This document shows, one piece after another, positions 1-10,556 of a stretch of 64,000 nt of DNA. Positions within the stretch are counted from its first letter, which is position 1. Each line of letters starts with the position of its first letter. The stretch lies in NCBI GenBank assembly GCA_024291935.2, contig CM044307.1, positions 97,283,461-97,347,460 of the forward strand, written 5' to 3'. Both the position numbers and the translations under genes were made by a program. This stretch comes from Okapia johnstoni. Lineage: Eukaryota > Chordata > Mammalia > Artiodactyla > Giraffidae. The notes under the pieces are model-generated. The model was not told the DNA's origin. It worked only from the letters and a program-made list of their open reading frames with translations, and searched no databases.

Positions 1-105
1 CAAGGACAAGCACTGCAAGGAGGAGTAGCTCCTGCTTGCGGCAGCCAGAGAAGGACCATGCTCGGTAACAAAGACCCAGCTCAGCCACTAATAAAAAAAT
101 AAAAC
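1..105 (+). repeat. CHR-type cetruminant SINE, 3' end (cut by window start)
   Basis: The stretch reads as the 3' third of a CHR-type tRNA-derived SINE: the GAGTAGCTCCTGCT block, a CAAAGACCCAGC block and an A-rich AATAAAAAAATAAAA tail. The fuller copy at 62.2-62.5 kb has the same block order. The tRNA-like head lies outside the window. Confidence 0.65.
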
Positions 106-129
106 ATTAAAAAAACCCCACCAATGTAT

Positions 130-545
130 CGCCTTACATCGCTGAAGGTCAGAAATCCAAAATGGGTCTCATTGGTCTAAAGTCAAGCTGTCAGCAGGGT
201 GGCATTTCTTAGAGAATCCATTATCTTGTCTTTTCCAGCTTTTAGAAACTGCTTGCACTCCTTTTCTGTTGGCCATTTCTATCTCCAAAGCCAGCAACGT
301 CCAGTCAAATCTCTCTCATGCTGCATCACTCGGACACTGCCTCCTCTGTGGCCCTCTTCCACATTTAAACTTGTAATTACATTGCATCCACCTGGATAAC
401 GCTATCTCAAGGTCAGCTAATTAGCAGCCTTCATTCCCTCTGCCCCCTTCATTTCCCTTTGCCATGTAGCCACACATATTCACAGGTTTCAGGGATTAGC
501 ATCTAGATGGCCCCTTTGGGAAAGCCATTTCCTGCCTCCCACAGA
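130..545 (-). repeat. MaLR (MLT1-like) LTR fragment, antisense
   Basis: Blocks such as CAAAGCCAGCAACG, AAGGTCAGCTAATTAGCA and CATATTCACAGGTTTCAGGGATTAG are familiar from a common, old mammalian MaLR-type LTR read in antisense. It is heavily diverged and I am unsure of the subfamily. Nothing in it suggests a host exon. Confidence 0.45.
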
Positions 546-1700
546 TATTTTGTCCTCATGTCAGACCTAACAGATCAAAACTGAACCGCTGATCTTAGCA
601 ATCCTGATCCTCTCCAAGTTTTCCCCAACTTCAGTCAATGCCAACCTCACCCTTCCAGTAAGTTCAGGCAGGAGTCATTCTTACTCTTCTCCATCTCATA
701 TCCAAGTGAAGTCAAAGTTGCTCAGTCGTGTCTGACTCTTTGCGACCCCATGAACTATACAGTCCGTGGAATTCTCCAGGCCAGAATACTGCAGTGGATA
801 GCCTTTTCCTTCTCCAGGGGATCTTCCCAACCCAGGGATCAGACCCAGGTCTCCTACATTGCAGGCAGATTCTTTACCAGCTGAGCCACAAGGGAATCTG
901 CTAGCAAATCCTAGGGATTCCACCTTCAAAATAGTCTCAGAATCTAATGATTCTCACCACCTCCAACAACTATACTGGTACAACTCCCTCTCATTACCTT
1001 CTGAGTTATTGTTAATAGTCTCCATAACCCCCAGATTATTATAATAGCCTCCTAACTCATCTCTCTGGTTCCTGCCCTAGCCTACCAGCACCCCATCTAC
1101 TGCCTGCCCACACACAGTCTATTCTTAATATAACATCCAGATGATATTTTTAGAACACAAGTCACATCATATAATTTCTCTGTTCAAAACCTTTTCAGCT
1201 CCAAAAAAGTTAATGTCTGCAAAGCTCAGGGAATCCAGCTATTTTTCTGACCTTTTCTATTTCTTGTTTCACTCCACCCATGAAGGCCTTCCTGCTTTGT
1301 CTACTACACTCTAGGTAACTCCTTGGGGCTTTTGCACTTGACAGTTTACTCTCTGTGGCATGATCTTCTCCCAGGCTTTACCTGGGTCTCTTTTCATCTG
1401 CCTCAATTTTTTGCTCAAAAGTCACCTTCTCAGTGAAGCTCTCACTCTCCATAATCCTTTATTTTAAGTTGCACGTGCATACATGCACACAAACATACAC
1501 AGAACCCTTCTTTAATGCTTCATTTTTTTCGATATCACCACTTTCTAACTTATCGTATAATTTACATATTTGTAGTTTTTTTCTCTCTTACCACTAGATG
1601 GTAAATTCCACAAAGGCAGGAATGATTGAAGTGCTCCTAATTCTTAAGCCAATTATGAGGTCATAGTAGAGACTCAATAGATAATAGTTGAATAAACAAC
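546..1700 (+). repeat. L2 LINE 3' region, split by a Bov-tA SINE
   Basis: The sequence follows the L2 3' region. The markers are AAATCCTAGGGATTCCACCTTCAAA, a 'cttttgcacttgacagtttactctctg' segment, a 'ctcaaaagtcacctt' block, and the terminal block with a splice-like TAAATTCCACAAAGGCAGG followed by an 'actcaatagataatagttgaataaac' end. A Bov-tA interrupts it at 705-895. The open frames inside are short and show no coding signal. It belongs to the oldest repeat layer in the window. Confidence 0.7.
705..895 (-). repeat. Bov-tA SINE in L2
   Basis: Read on the minus strand this is a nearly full-length Bov-tA. It has a tRNA-like head with 'tggctcag'-type A box, a degenerate B box in the 'gggatcagaccc' region, and a tail half ending with the cgactgagcaac-type block. 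It is inserted in the L2 at 546-1700, whose sequence resumes on either side. Confidence 0.85.
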
Positions 1701-1701
1701 T

Positions 1702-2070
1702 CTGCCTCATTTTCTTCAGGGGTTTCCCTGGGGGCTCAGTGGTAAAGAACCTGCCTGCAATGCAGGAGATGTGGGTTCAATCTATGGGTTGGGAAGATCC
1801 CTGAAGAAGGAAATGGCTACCCACTCCAGTATTCTTGCCTGGGAAATCCCACAGATAGAGGAGCCTGGCAGGCTACAGTCCATGGGGTCACAGAAGATTA
1901 AACCACCACTTCAACCAATTTTTTTTTTTATCACTAAAATGGGAATGACTGGAATAGTAACTACATCACTGGGTCACTGGGAGAATTAAATAAGTTAATA
2001 TGTGAAAAGTGCTTATCCCAAAGCCTGGCATAGAGAAAGCATGTTTGCTCTTATAAACTCTCACTGTTTA
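1702..2070 (+). repeat. MIR SINE split by a Bov-tA
   Basis: The left piece (about 1702-1718, 'ctgcctcattttcttc') and the right piece (about 1920-2070, with 'aaaatgggaatgac', 'gagaattaaataagttaatatgtgaaaagtgctt' and 'agcctggcatagag') together match the MIR 3' half. The Bov-tA at 1719-1916 lies between them. Confidence 0.65.
1719..1916 (+). repeat. Bov-tA SINE in MIR
   Basis: The element runs head to tail on the plus strand: the tRNA-derived head 'ctgggggctcagtggtaaagaa', the B-box region 'gtgggttcaatct', then 'cactccagtattcttgcctgg' and 'ggctacagtccatggggtc'. It interrupts a MIR. Confidence 0.85.
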
Positions 2071-2319
2071 TACTGATTCTTCTCTTATTACTCAAGAGCA
2101 ACCAAATAGTACCACTCAAGAGGTAACAAACAGTAATACACTGAGACTACATTGTATCCTAACAATGAAGATATGTGTAAATACTTGGTTCCTTAATATT
2201 TTTCTTTTGGATGTATCATGGTAACAGGGACAAAGGAATTAAACTTTAGGCTCTCACCTGTTCAGAACCAACCACAAAGGACCAAACCACAAACAGCTGA
2301 CACAGATTAACTAAATCCT
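2071..2319. other. Unique-looking spacer
   Basis: AT-rich sequence with no repeat, ORF or RNA gene that I recognise. Confidence 0.5.
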
Positions 2320-2331
2320 CATGACTGCCAT

Positions 2332-2595
2332 CGGAGAAGGCAATGGCACCCCACTCCAGTACTCTTGCCTGGAAAATCCCATGGATGGAGGAGCCTGGTG
2401 GGCTACAGTCCATGGGGTCGCTAAGAGTCGGACGACTGAGCGACTTCACTTTCACTTTCCCCTTTCATGCACTGGAGAAGGAAATGGCAACCCACTCCAG
2501 TATTCTTGCCTGGAGAATCCCAGGGACGGCAGTGCCTGGTGGGCTGTCGTCTATGGGGTCGCACAAAGTCGGACACGACTGAAGCGACTTAGCAG
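2332..2595 (+). repeat. BOV-A2 dimeric SINE with 12-bp TSD
   Basis: Two tandem tRNA-less BovA units are joined by the 'cttcactttcactttcc' linker, ending 'gaagcgacttagcag'. The 12-bp direct repeat CATGACTGCCAT flanks it perfectly at 2320-2331 and 2596-2607. This fixes both ends and shows an L1- or BovB-mediated insertion. The open frames across it are SINE sequence, not genes. Confidence 0.93.
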
Positions 2596-2607
2596 CATGA
2601 CTGCCAT

Positions 2608-3327
2608 GGTTCCATATTCTTTGGTCATTAGTTGAATTTAGGTGATAACTTACAAGCCTAGAACAGGCACCATATTTTCCCAGTTTGGATACTGGCACAA
2701 TCTGAAGACCATATTAATCTTATTTCAAAATGTCAAAATTCCAGTATTCAGAGCATTTGAAGCTGTGCAAATATTCTTTGATAATACTTTAAAAAATAAA
2801 ATTTTAATTGGTTTTATTCCTTTAACCTCTTGTGGAATCTTACCAAATTAAACCCCAGGGTTTCAAGCAGAAAACTTATTCCATTTTCACATCAGTGAGG
2901 CTAAAATAAAAAGTTATTATCTAGAAGCAGAAACTCAATGAAGAGTCAAATCTCAAATTTACACACCCATGAAAGTGAAAGTTTCTTCTGACGAGGCAGG
3001 TCGAACATCGCTGATGCGTGGCTATTGGGTGGTCAGTCTTATTCATTCCCTAACAAATATAAAGCACTTAAAAAATTAGTTTTATAATAGATGGGATCCT
3101 GTTGTCTGTATGTCTTTCTTAAATATTGTCTCTGATATTTAATTCCATTACTTCAGACAGATCTCTATGACATTTGACTCTTATAACACACTCTAACACT
3201 GGGTTGTGAAGACTGCTCTGAGTGACTGCACAGAAATTCACTGCACGTGGCTATCGAGCTAAGGGGCCAAGTGAGGCTGAAAGATACTTGGTTTTGCTTA
3301 TTTTTAATTCTAAAGCTTGATTGTTAA
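2608..3327. other. Unique-looking spacer
   Basis: About 720 bases of AT-rich sequence with no recognisable repeat family, long ORF or RNA gene. Confidence 0.5.
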
Positions 3328-3329
3328 TA

Positions 3330-3950
3330 CAGGCATACCTTGTTTAATCGCACTTTGCAGATACTGTGATTTTTACAAGTTGAAGGTTTGTGACAACCCT
3401 GCAACAAACAAGTTTATTGGTGCCATTTTTCCAACAACATTGGCTCACTTCCTGTCTCTGTGTCACATTTTGATAATTCTCATAGTATTTCAAAATTTTT
3501 CTTTATTGTTATATTTATTATGGTGCTCTGCAATCAGTGACCTTTGGTGTTACTATTGCAAAAAAGATTACAACTCTCTGAAGGCTCAAATGGTGATTAG
3601 CTTTTTTTCTGCACTAAATTATTTGAAAATTAAGGTATGCACATTGTTTAGACTTAATGCTATTGCACATTTAAGAGGCTACAGTACAGTGTAAACATAA
3701 TATTTTAATTTTTTTTTTTTTTGGCCACACCTCATGTTATATGGTATCTTAATTCCCTGACCAGGGACTGAACCCAAGTCCCCTGTGTTGGAAGCATGGA
3801 GTCTTAACTATTAGACTGCCAGGGAAATCCCTAAACATAACTTTTATATGCAGTAGGAAATCAAAAAATCCATGTGACTCACTTTACTGCAATATTAGCT
3901 TTATTGCGGCGGTCTGGACCCAAACCTGCAATATCTTTGAGGTATGCCTG
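3330..3950. mobile_element. Tigger-like DNA transposon, non-autonomous
   Basis: The ends form terminal inverted repeats: CAGGCATACCTTG on the left and the matching GAGGTATGCCTG on the right. They are flanked by TA dinucleotides (3328-3329 and 3951-3952), the Tc1/mariner-pogo target-site signature. Internal blocks 'cactttgcagatactgtga' and 'tttattgcggcggtctgga' are typical of Tigger1-type elements. No transposase is left; the 125-residue frame at 3317-3694 is not transposase. A CHR SINE sits inside at 3701-3831. Confidence 0.85.
3701..3831 (-). repeat. CHR-type SINE nested in Tigger element
   Basis: On the minus strand it has the tRNA-like head (ending 'ctgccagggaaatccc' on the plus strand) and B-box block 'ccagggactgaaccc', with the poly-A tail appearing as a T run at 3709-3721. 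The 9-bp direct repeat TAAACATAA flanks it at 3692-3700 and 3832-3840. Confidence 0.85.
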
Positions 3951-3952
3951 TA

Positions 3953-4364
3953 CTAAGGATAAACCCTGGAAGACTCAGAGCCTAAGTGCTTGGCAGAATT
4001 GACAGAATTGGGAAGAACAGATGATAATATCACAGAGAACATAGGAATGCAGTGAGCCATACACTACCAATACCTGTATCATTCATAAGACCCTTCCAGA
4101 AATTTAGATCAGGCCTGAGGAGAAAGGGAGAAAATGGAGCAGAAAGTGGAAAGGAAAACCCTGAATGTGGCAATTTATCTAAAGAAAATGAATTTTTCAA
4201 AAATGACTGAATTATACTGACTTAGTGAGACTCTGCTTTTGCAATCTGCCAAACAGAAATTGGGGACTTTTGATCCAAATTCACTTTTTAAGCATTTTTT
4301 AAAAAACTGAATATGTATACGCCTGAGTAATAAGTCTGGGACTGTCAAATTTACATACAGCACA
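3953..4364. other. Unique-looking spacer
   Basis: No recognisable repeat or gene. Confidence 0.45.
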
Positions 4365-4445
4365 TTAGCATTTATTAAGTATCTACAGCATTGCAGCCAC
4401 TACACGAAGAACCTTATATACATTATTACACTTAGTCATTCCAGG
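4365..4445 (-). repeat. MIR-like fragment
   Basis: The 'tattaagtatctaca' and 'ccttatatacattattac' blocks match the MIR 3' region in antisense. Very diverged. The following bases up to 4726 hold nothing I recognise. Confidence 0.45.
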
Positions 4446-4726
4446 GAAATGTTAACAAGTAGTCTGAGAAGCTGGCTGTCTATTTTCTATTTGCCTCTCC
4501 AGATCCTTTCCTTCCTTGCTCTATGGTAAGAAAGGCTGACTGATAAGAACCAGATCAACGAGCCACCTTACCCTCCTGCTTCTTGGTGGGTCTGGCCAAT
4601 AAGAGAGCTGTGGAAAGCGAGATCAGGGTCCTTATCCCACTGGTCCCCTTTTGCCACGTTGCCATGGATTGTCTTCAGCCCTCTATTGAAGGTGATAGGC
4701 TCCCATCAGGCAGCCCTCCCTATTTG

Positions 4727-5099
4727 TGCTGTTTTGGAGTAAATATCTGTGTTCCCCAAAGTTCATACATTAAAGTCTTAACCCCCAGAGTGGTGGTATT
4801 GGGAAGTGCGGCCCCTGGGGGGTACTTAGCTTAGATGAGGTCATGACAGTGGAGCGCCCATGAGGGGATCGGCTGCCTTGTGAGAAAAGGGAGAGAGCAG
4901 AGCTTGCTTCTCTGTCACGTGAGGACACGGCGAGAAAGCTGCTGTCTGCAAGCCAGCAAGCCAGCGCTCTCCAGGAACCCAATCTGCCAGCACCTTCGTC
5001 TTGGACTTCCCAGCCTCCAGAAGAGGAGGGGAAAATGTCTGTTGTTTAAGCCACCCCGTCTGCGGTATTATGTCAGAGCAGCCCCAGTAGACTAAGACA
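4727..5099 (+). repeat. MLT1-like MaLR solo LTR
   Basis: It begins TG and ends CA. In order it has 'gtgttccccaaagttcatacattaaagtc', 'gatgaggtcatgacagtggagc', 'cacgtgaggacacggcgagaaa', 'tcttggacttcccagcctccag' and 'ctgttgtttaagccacccc'. This order is that of an MLT1-type LTR of the MaLR group. The open frames over it are incidental. Confidence 0.7.
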
Positions 5100-5412
5100 G
5101 CTACTGACTCAGAGTTCCAAGAGCCAGGGCCTCTGCTGACCTCTCAGGCACTGGGAAGGTAGGGCCTCCTGACATTGCTGGTTTGGAAGTGTTGTGCTAT
5201 TCCCTATGACTTCCATGAAGCCTGCCCACAATTTGCTAAATTACTATTTTCCAGTCACCCAGTTGGAGTGTGCCTTCCCTTTCCTGAGGAGACACTCACT
5301 GACGGGTGTGTATTTCCTAAGCAGAAACTAGGGAATACTTCTCAGCAGGGATTTCCTCATCTTTGGGTTAAGTGATTTTTAATGCTCTTTCGACTCAGAA
5401 TCTCTCTATGCT
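5100..5412. other. Unique-looking spacer
   Basis: No repeat or gene recognised up to the TSD of the next BovB. Confidence 0.45.
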
Positions 5413-5424
5413 GCTTACAGCTAT

Positions 5425-6107
5425 CAGTTCAGTTCAGTCCAGTCGCTCAGTCGTGTCCGACTCTTTGCAACACCATGAACTGCAGCACGCCAGGCCTCCT
5501 TGTCCACCACCAACTCCTGGAGTCCACCCAAACCCATGTCCATCGAGTCGATGATGCCATCCAACCATCTCATCCTCTGTCGTCCCCTTCTCCTCCTGCC
5601 CTCAATATTTCCCAGCATCAGGATCTTTTCAATAAGTCAGCTCTTCACATCAGGTGGCCAAAGTATTGGAGTTTCAGCTTCAATATCAGTCCTTCCAATG
5701 AACACCCAGGACTGATCTCCTTTAGGATGGACTGGTTGGATCTCCTTGCAGTCCAAGGGACTCTCAAGAGTCTTCTCCAACACCACAGTTCAAAAGCATC
5801 AGTTCTTCTGTGCTCAGCTTTCTTTATAGTCCAACTCTCACATCCACACATGACTACTGGAAAAACCATAGCCTTGACTAGACGGACCTTTGTTGGCAAA
5901 GTGATGTCTCTGCTTTTTAATATGCTGTCTAGGTTGGTCATAACTTTCCTTCCAAAGAGTAAATGTCTTTTAATTTCATGGCTGCAATCACCATCTTCAG
6001 TGATTTTGGAGCCCAGAAAAATAAAGTCAGCCAGTGTTTCCACTGTTTCCCCATCTATTTGCCATGAAGTGATGGGGCCGGATGCCATGATCTTAGTTTT
6101 CTGAATG
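5425..6107 (-). mobile_element. BovB (RTE) LINE, 5'-truncated 3' end
   Basis: On the minus strand this is the last ~680 bases of BovB: the C-terminal part of the reverse-transcriptase ORF (frame 5645-6088, with 'CGCESWTIKKAEHRR' and '[16 protein letters not shown]') and the tail of ACTGA-type repeats. The perfect 12-bp repeat GCTTACAGCTAT at 5413-5424 and 6142-6153 is the TSD. BovB sequence stops at about 6107, leaving 34 non-BovB bases before the right TSD. Confidence 0.93.
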
Positions 6108-6141
6108 TATAGCTATACATCTATACTAATAAAAATGTATA
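6108..6141. other. Filler DNA at BovB 5' junction
   Basis: These 34 bases lie between the truncated BovB 5' end and the right TSD and do not match BovB. They resemble the adjacent flank: CTATACTAAT occurs here (6121-6130) and again just beyond the TSD (6150-6159), and 'tatagct' motifs recur. This looks like locally copied filler added when the insertion was resolved. Confidence 0.6.
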
Positions 6142-6337
6142 GCTTACAGCTATACTAATTAAAAAAAACACACTCATTATGTTTTTACCCACTTACATAT
6201 GGAACAGCAACATTTTCCTGTAAATACTCTTTACATTCTATTGAACAAAACAATTTTGTCTGTCCTCCATAAGCTGTTATTCTGTGATCCCTGCATTCAG
6301 TTTAAAGAAAATAGAATAAAGAAAAAGCAACTAACAG

Positions 6338-6464
6338 AGGACTTTCCTGGCTGTCCCGTGGTTAAAACTCCGTGTTTCCAGTGCAGAAGGTGTGAGTTCC
6401 ATCCCTAATTGGGGAACTAAGATCCCACAAACTCTGCAGTGCAGCCAAAAAAAAAAAAAAAAAA
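6338..6464 (+). repeat. CHR-type SINE
   Basis: The head 'gaggactttcctggctgtccc' is followed by 'gtgagttccatccct', 'ggggaactaagatccca' and a run of A at 6447-6464. This is the plus-orientation counterpart of the CHR SINE in the Tigger element. Between 6154 and this SINE nothing is recognised. Confidence 0.8.
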
Positions 6465-6880
6465 GGGAGAGAGAGAGAAAGAAAAAAGGAAAGAACTGAC
6501 AGTCCAGTGTTAGAGCTGGAGGGCAGCCATCAATGCAGAGTTCCTAGGGATGGAGACCCTGGAGAGTCTGAGCCCTCTCTGCCTGGGATGGCTAGTTTGC
6601 TAACTAGAGATGGGACTCAAAACCTAAGAATGCTGCTCACCAGACAAGGAAGGGTCTTGTCCACAAGCTCAGCCAGCTGCAGGGCTCACACCGTTCAGTT
6701 GCAGGTACAGGTTTACTGCAAACTGAAAGCATTTACTGTGTGTTCAGCTCCTCCATCAAGACAAGAGTCTGCAAACTCTATGGTAAAATGCAGTGAGAAA
6801 AAATGAACACCAATTCCTTTATAAATGACATGTTATTTGATCTAATGACTTTCTACTTCAGCTCTCCCTTTAATTTTACG
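6465..6880. other. Spacer with purine-rich start
   Basis: GA-rich simple sequence (6465-6495), then sequence with no recognised repeat. The 99-residue frame at 6507-6806 has no recognisable domain. Confidence 0.4.
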
Positions 6881-6881
6881 G

Positions 6882-7030
6882 GCACATACACAAACACACA
6901 CACACATACTCCACACTCCTGCCAAACACCATTTCAGGACAGTGCTTCTCAAACCATCTGAATGAAGAACCAGGTTTTCTTTTCCCAATCCATCATGAAC
7001 TCACATTTTAATAAACCACAAAAAAAAAGA
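6882..7030. repeat. Unnamed interspersed repeat, copy A, with (CA)n start
   Basis: A short CA-rich run leads into 'cactcctgccaaacacc', 'gtgcttctcaaaccatctga' and 'cccaatccatcatgaa'. The same string of blocks recurs at 12.84-12.88 and 13.36-13.45 kb, interrupted there by an LTR. I do not recognise the family. Confidence 0.6.
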
Positions 7031-7189
7031 AGAGCAAGGTGGAATGAAAAAACACCCAAAATATAAGCCAAGTTTTCTATTTTTAGATTCAACATATATA
7101 AATTACTGACATATTGCTTTAAAAGTTTCTAAGTGCTCACTTTCAATGCAAAACTTATTTCCTTATGGACTGGGTTTAAAAATGTTTAA

Positions 7190-8442
7190 AGAAGACTCAT
7201 TTCACATGCCAGCAAGATTATGCTCAAAATCCTTCAAGATAGGCTTCAGCAGTACGTGAACTGAGAACTTCTAGATGTACAAGCTGGATTTAGAAAAGGC
7301 AGAGGAACCAGAGTTTGCCAACATAAGACTGGATCATGGAAAAAGCAAGGGAATTCCAAAAAAATCTACTTCTGCTTCATTAACTATGCTAAAGCCTTTG
7401 ACTGTGGATCACAATGAACTGTGGAATACTTTTAATGAGATGGGACAATCAGACCACATACCTGTCCCCTGAGAAACCTGTATGTAGGACAAGAGGCAAC
7501 AGTTGGAGCTGGACACGAAACAACAGACTGGTTCAAAATTGGGAAAGGAGTATGTCAAGGCTGTATATTGTCACCCTGCTTATATGCAGGTATATCATGC
7601 AAAATGCCAGGCTGGATGAAGCACAAGCTGGAATCAAGATTGCTGGAAGAAATATCAACAACTTCAGGTACGCAAATGATACCACTTTAATGGCAGAAAG
7701 TAAAGAGGAACTACAGAGCCTCTTGATGAAGGTGAGAGAGGAGAATGAAAAATCTGGCTTAAAACTCAACGTTGAAAAAACTATGATCATGGCATCTGGT
7801 CCCATCATTTCATGGCAAATAGATGGGGAAAATGTGAAAACAGTGTCAGATTTCATTTTCTTGGGCTTCAAAATCAATGTGGGCAGTGACTGCAGCCACA
7901 AAATTAAAGATGCCTGCACCTTGGAAGAATAGCTATGACAAACCTAGACAGACCTAAAAAGCAGAGACATCACTTTGCTGACAAAAGTCCATATAGTTAA
8001 AGCTATGGCTTTCCCAGTAGTTATGTATGGAAGTGAGAATTGAACCATAAAGAAGGCTAAGTGCCAAATAATTGATGCTTTCAAAGTGTGGTGCTGGAGA
8101 AGACTCTTGAGAGTCCGTTGGACTGCAAGGAGGTCCAACCAGTCTATCCTAAAGGAGATCAGTCCTGAATGTTCATTGGAAGGACTGATGCTGAAGCTGC
8201 AACTCCAATACTTTGGCCACTTGATGCAAAGAGCTGACTCATTGGAAAAGACCCTGATGTTGGAAAAGATTGAAGGTAAGAAGAGAAGGGGGTGACAGAG
8301 GATGAGATGGTTGGATGGCATCACTGATTCAATAGACATGAGTTTGAGCAAACTCTGGGAGATAGTAAAGGTCAGAGAAGCCTGGCATGCTGCAGTTCAC
8401 GGGGTTGCAAAGAGTTGGACCCAACTTAGCGACTAAAAAACA
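7190..8442 (+). mobile_element. BovB LINE, 3' half, degraded
   Basis: It runs from the reverse-transcriptase region ('atgctcaaaatccttcaag') to the 3' end ('cacggggttgcaaagagttgg...cttagcgactaaa'). It is much more diverged than the copies at 45.7 and 56.4 kb, with several stops and frameshifts. The left end is approximate because no clear TSD was found. Confidence 0.88.
7275..8295 (+). pseudogene. BovB ORF2 (reverse transcriptase) remnant
   Basis: Open pieces at 7275-7472, 7414-7932 and 8086-8295 lie in different frames and together cover the RT palm to the C-terminus. The RT catalytic motif, YADD in a functional BovB, reads YAND here (codons at 7669-7680): the first catalytic aspartate is replaced by asparagine. 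The downstream 'LMAESKEELQSLLMKVREE' block is still clear. With the stops and frameshifts this copy cannot encode an active enzyme. Confidence 0.85.
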
Positions 8443-8975
8443 ACAACAAAGATGAAGACAATTTAGGTGATACAAACAACCTTATTTAACACTTCATGAA
8501 GCAGACAGTCTCCACTCGGAGAACTGCAAAACAGGGCAGAAGGCAGGATGATTTTACAGGATAGCAAATGAAGAACAAGAAATAGAAAAACAGAAAATAT
8601 CTGATTGGCTGAAGCCACACAGTCAACCTCATATGGGGTAAGAAGGAACAAGGGAGTAAGTACGAAACCCAGACTTGGCTTGGCATGTGGGGTTGGCTGA
8701 CTGAATATCCTCCATTTCTGATCAAGCAGAGCATTTACAGGGATGTGAAAGTTATGGCTCCCCACTCCAGTATTCTTGCCTGGAGAATCCCGTGGACAGA
8801 GGAGCCTGGGATGCTAGAGTCCATGGGCTCACAAAGAATTGGACACGACTGAGCAACTGAGTACACATGCATGAAAGTTCTCTAAGTTTTGGTTTGCTGA
8901 CATGGCACCCGGGGCAGAAGTGGCTCCATCTTGGGCCTAGAAATTTATTCAACAACTGATAACAAATACTGTTAT
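8443..8975 (-). repeat. LTR-like ancient repeat, split by a Bov-tA fragment
   Basis: The 'ccttatttaacacttcatgaagcagaca', 'catttacaggg' and 'gaagtggctccatcttgggcctagaaatttatt' blocks look like an endogenous-retrovirus LTR in antisense. I recognise the style but not the subfamily. The Bov-tA at 8754-8871 interrupts it. Confidence 0.4.
8754..8871 (+). repeat. Bov-tA SINE, 5'-truncated, with TSD
   Basis: Only the tRNA-less half is present ('ccccactccagtattcttgcctgg' to 'gacacgactgagcaactga'). TGAAAGTT flanks it at 8746-8753 and 8872-8879. Confidence 0.85.
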
Positions 8976-9345
8976 GTGCTAACTGGCCTTGTTTGAACAG
9001 CATTCACTTAGATGAATGAAGATTCATCTCTGCAGTGGGTTGCATATATAGAGAAATTTATGATTCCTATCTATACACATCATACTACATAGACAACATT
9101 ATCTTTCTGATCTTCAATTACTGATACTTTTAAAATAAAGTAAATCATTTTTATTATCTTTAAGGAGTCAGGAGTTTGTTTGAAAAGAACTTTCTGCTTA
9201 TTTTCTTCCACTGATAAAATGCCAGTCTTCCAATGGACTCTTGGGTTCAAACCAAAATATAACGGAAACCTCAAATAAATATCTAGGAGTAATGATCTCT
9301 CATACCCAGTGTTTGTCTATTTCTAATGTGTTTCTGTTACCTGAA
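8976..9345. other. Unique-looking spacer
   Basis: AT-rich; no repeat or gene recognised. Confidence 0.4.
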
Positions 9346-10356
9346 TACTGGGTTCACCTCTTGATATGTGTTGAGCCAAAAGACACAACCAAGCCAAAGA
9401 GCAGGAAAAGGAAGGACTTATTACTTGCAGCAAGTAAGGAGAACCTTGGGTATTGTTCCCAAAGCAGTCTTCACTACTGTAATATTGGGGAAGTTTTAAG
9501 CTAAAGGTACATGCATATCTATGAAGAGGGTTGGGTGGTGTAAGCATAGTCATGAAGAAGCTTGAGCAGAAGAGAATTCAGCATAGAATTAGGGTAAATG
9601 TTGCCAGAGTCCAAACTTTAGTTGATTGAATTCAGAAGGATAAGAAAAGGTCAACATCATCATTCCTTAGGTTCTGATCAGTCTGGGGTCTTAGTATGTA
9701 GTTACCATCTTCCAACTTCTCTGTTACATCCTACCACCCTCTGCAGGGTAGGGGATCTTAGTTCCTGCAGAATTTAAACATATGTCTCAGATTATTCTGC
9801 ATATCCCTAGGAGGAACTAGAAGTCTGTTTTAAAGCCAATAGTTTGTTAACTGACTGCTTTTCCTTGGTGTCTGCATTCCCGTACTTCCCTTAAGATACT
9901 AGTAAGTGAGACCTGGAAAGCATCATGGCCAGGCTGAGGTCACAAAATGGTTTAGGCAAAACGACTTCTCTTCTGTCAAGAAAGCAATGCTTGCTTCTCT
10001 TTCTCCAGGTGAAACCGAGAAGAACTCTGTGGGGCCCTTCTGTGTACAAATCCTTCCTGTGTCTCCCATTTCTTGTTTGTAGGAAAGAGACTTCAGCCTC
10101 AGGTACTTCCCTGAGTACCAAAGAGCAGATCCAAATAGTTGCTATCAGGGAAGTGAAGGAATGCAGAAACAGAGGAGGAGCAATCAAAAGACAGTACTGC
10201 AACGATAAGGCAGTTCTTCCTAAGTGATACACATAATAGTATTTTTGGATTCTTCGGCAGGAACTAAAGCAGGAAGCCAGGTGTAGGATGGTAACTTTGG
10301 CTGAGCGTAAGAGTCCTGGAGCACCACCCTGTTACTTCATCACCAACCAATCAGAA
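9346..10356. other. Possible ERV/LTR-derived region
   Basis: This kilobase has LTR-like segments (for example 'aaggaaggacttattacttgcagcaagtaagg') but no clear boundaries. Overlapping frames of 100 and 113 residues on opposite strands (9925-10232) show no recognisable domain or codon signature. I treat them as chance. Confidence 0.3.
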
Positions 10357-10556
10357 GTGAAAATATTAGCCACTCAGTTGTGTCCAACTCTTTTGCGACC
10401 CCATGGACTGTAGTCCACCAGGTCCCCCTGTCCATGGAATTCTCCAGGCAAGATTGCTGGAGTGGGTTGCCATTTCCTTCACCAGCGGATCATCCTGACC
10501 CAGGGATCAAACCCAAATCTCCTGCACTGCAGGTGGATTCTTTACCATCTGAGCCA
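10357..10556 (-). repeat. Bov-tA SINE
   Basis: Nearly full length in antisense: 'gtgtccaactctt', 'gaccccatggactgtag', 'caggcaagattgctggagtgg', B-box region 'gggatcaaaccc' and head 'ctttaccatctgagcc'. Confidence 0.9.

Noticed and set aside
719..890. tRNA gene suggested by A- and B-box-like motifs
   Set aside because: The motifs belong to the tRNA-derived head of a Bov-tA SINE. The same applies to the other Bov-tA and CHR copies; no standalone tRNA was seen.
5382..6104. 240-residue plus-strand frame
   Set aside because: It is the antisense of a BovB RT region. Long antisense frames recur over every BovB copy here.
9891..10232. Overlapping 113- and 100-residue frames on opposite strands
   Set aside because: The region looks LTR-derived and neither frame has a recognisable domain.
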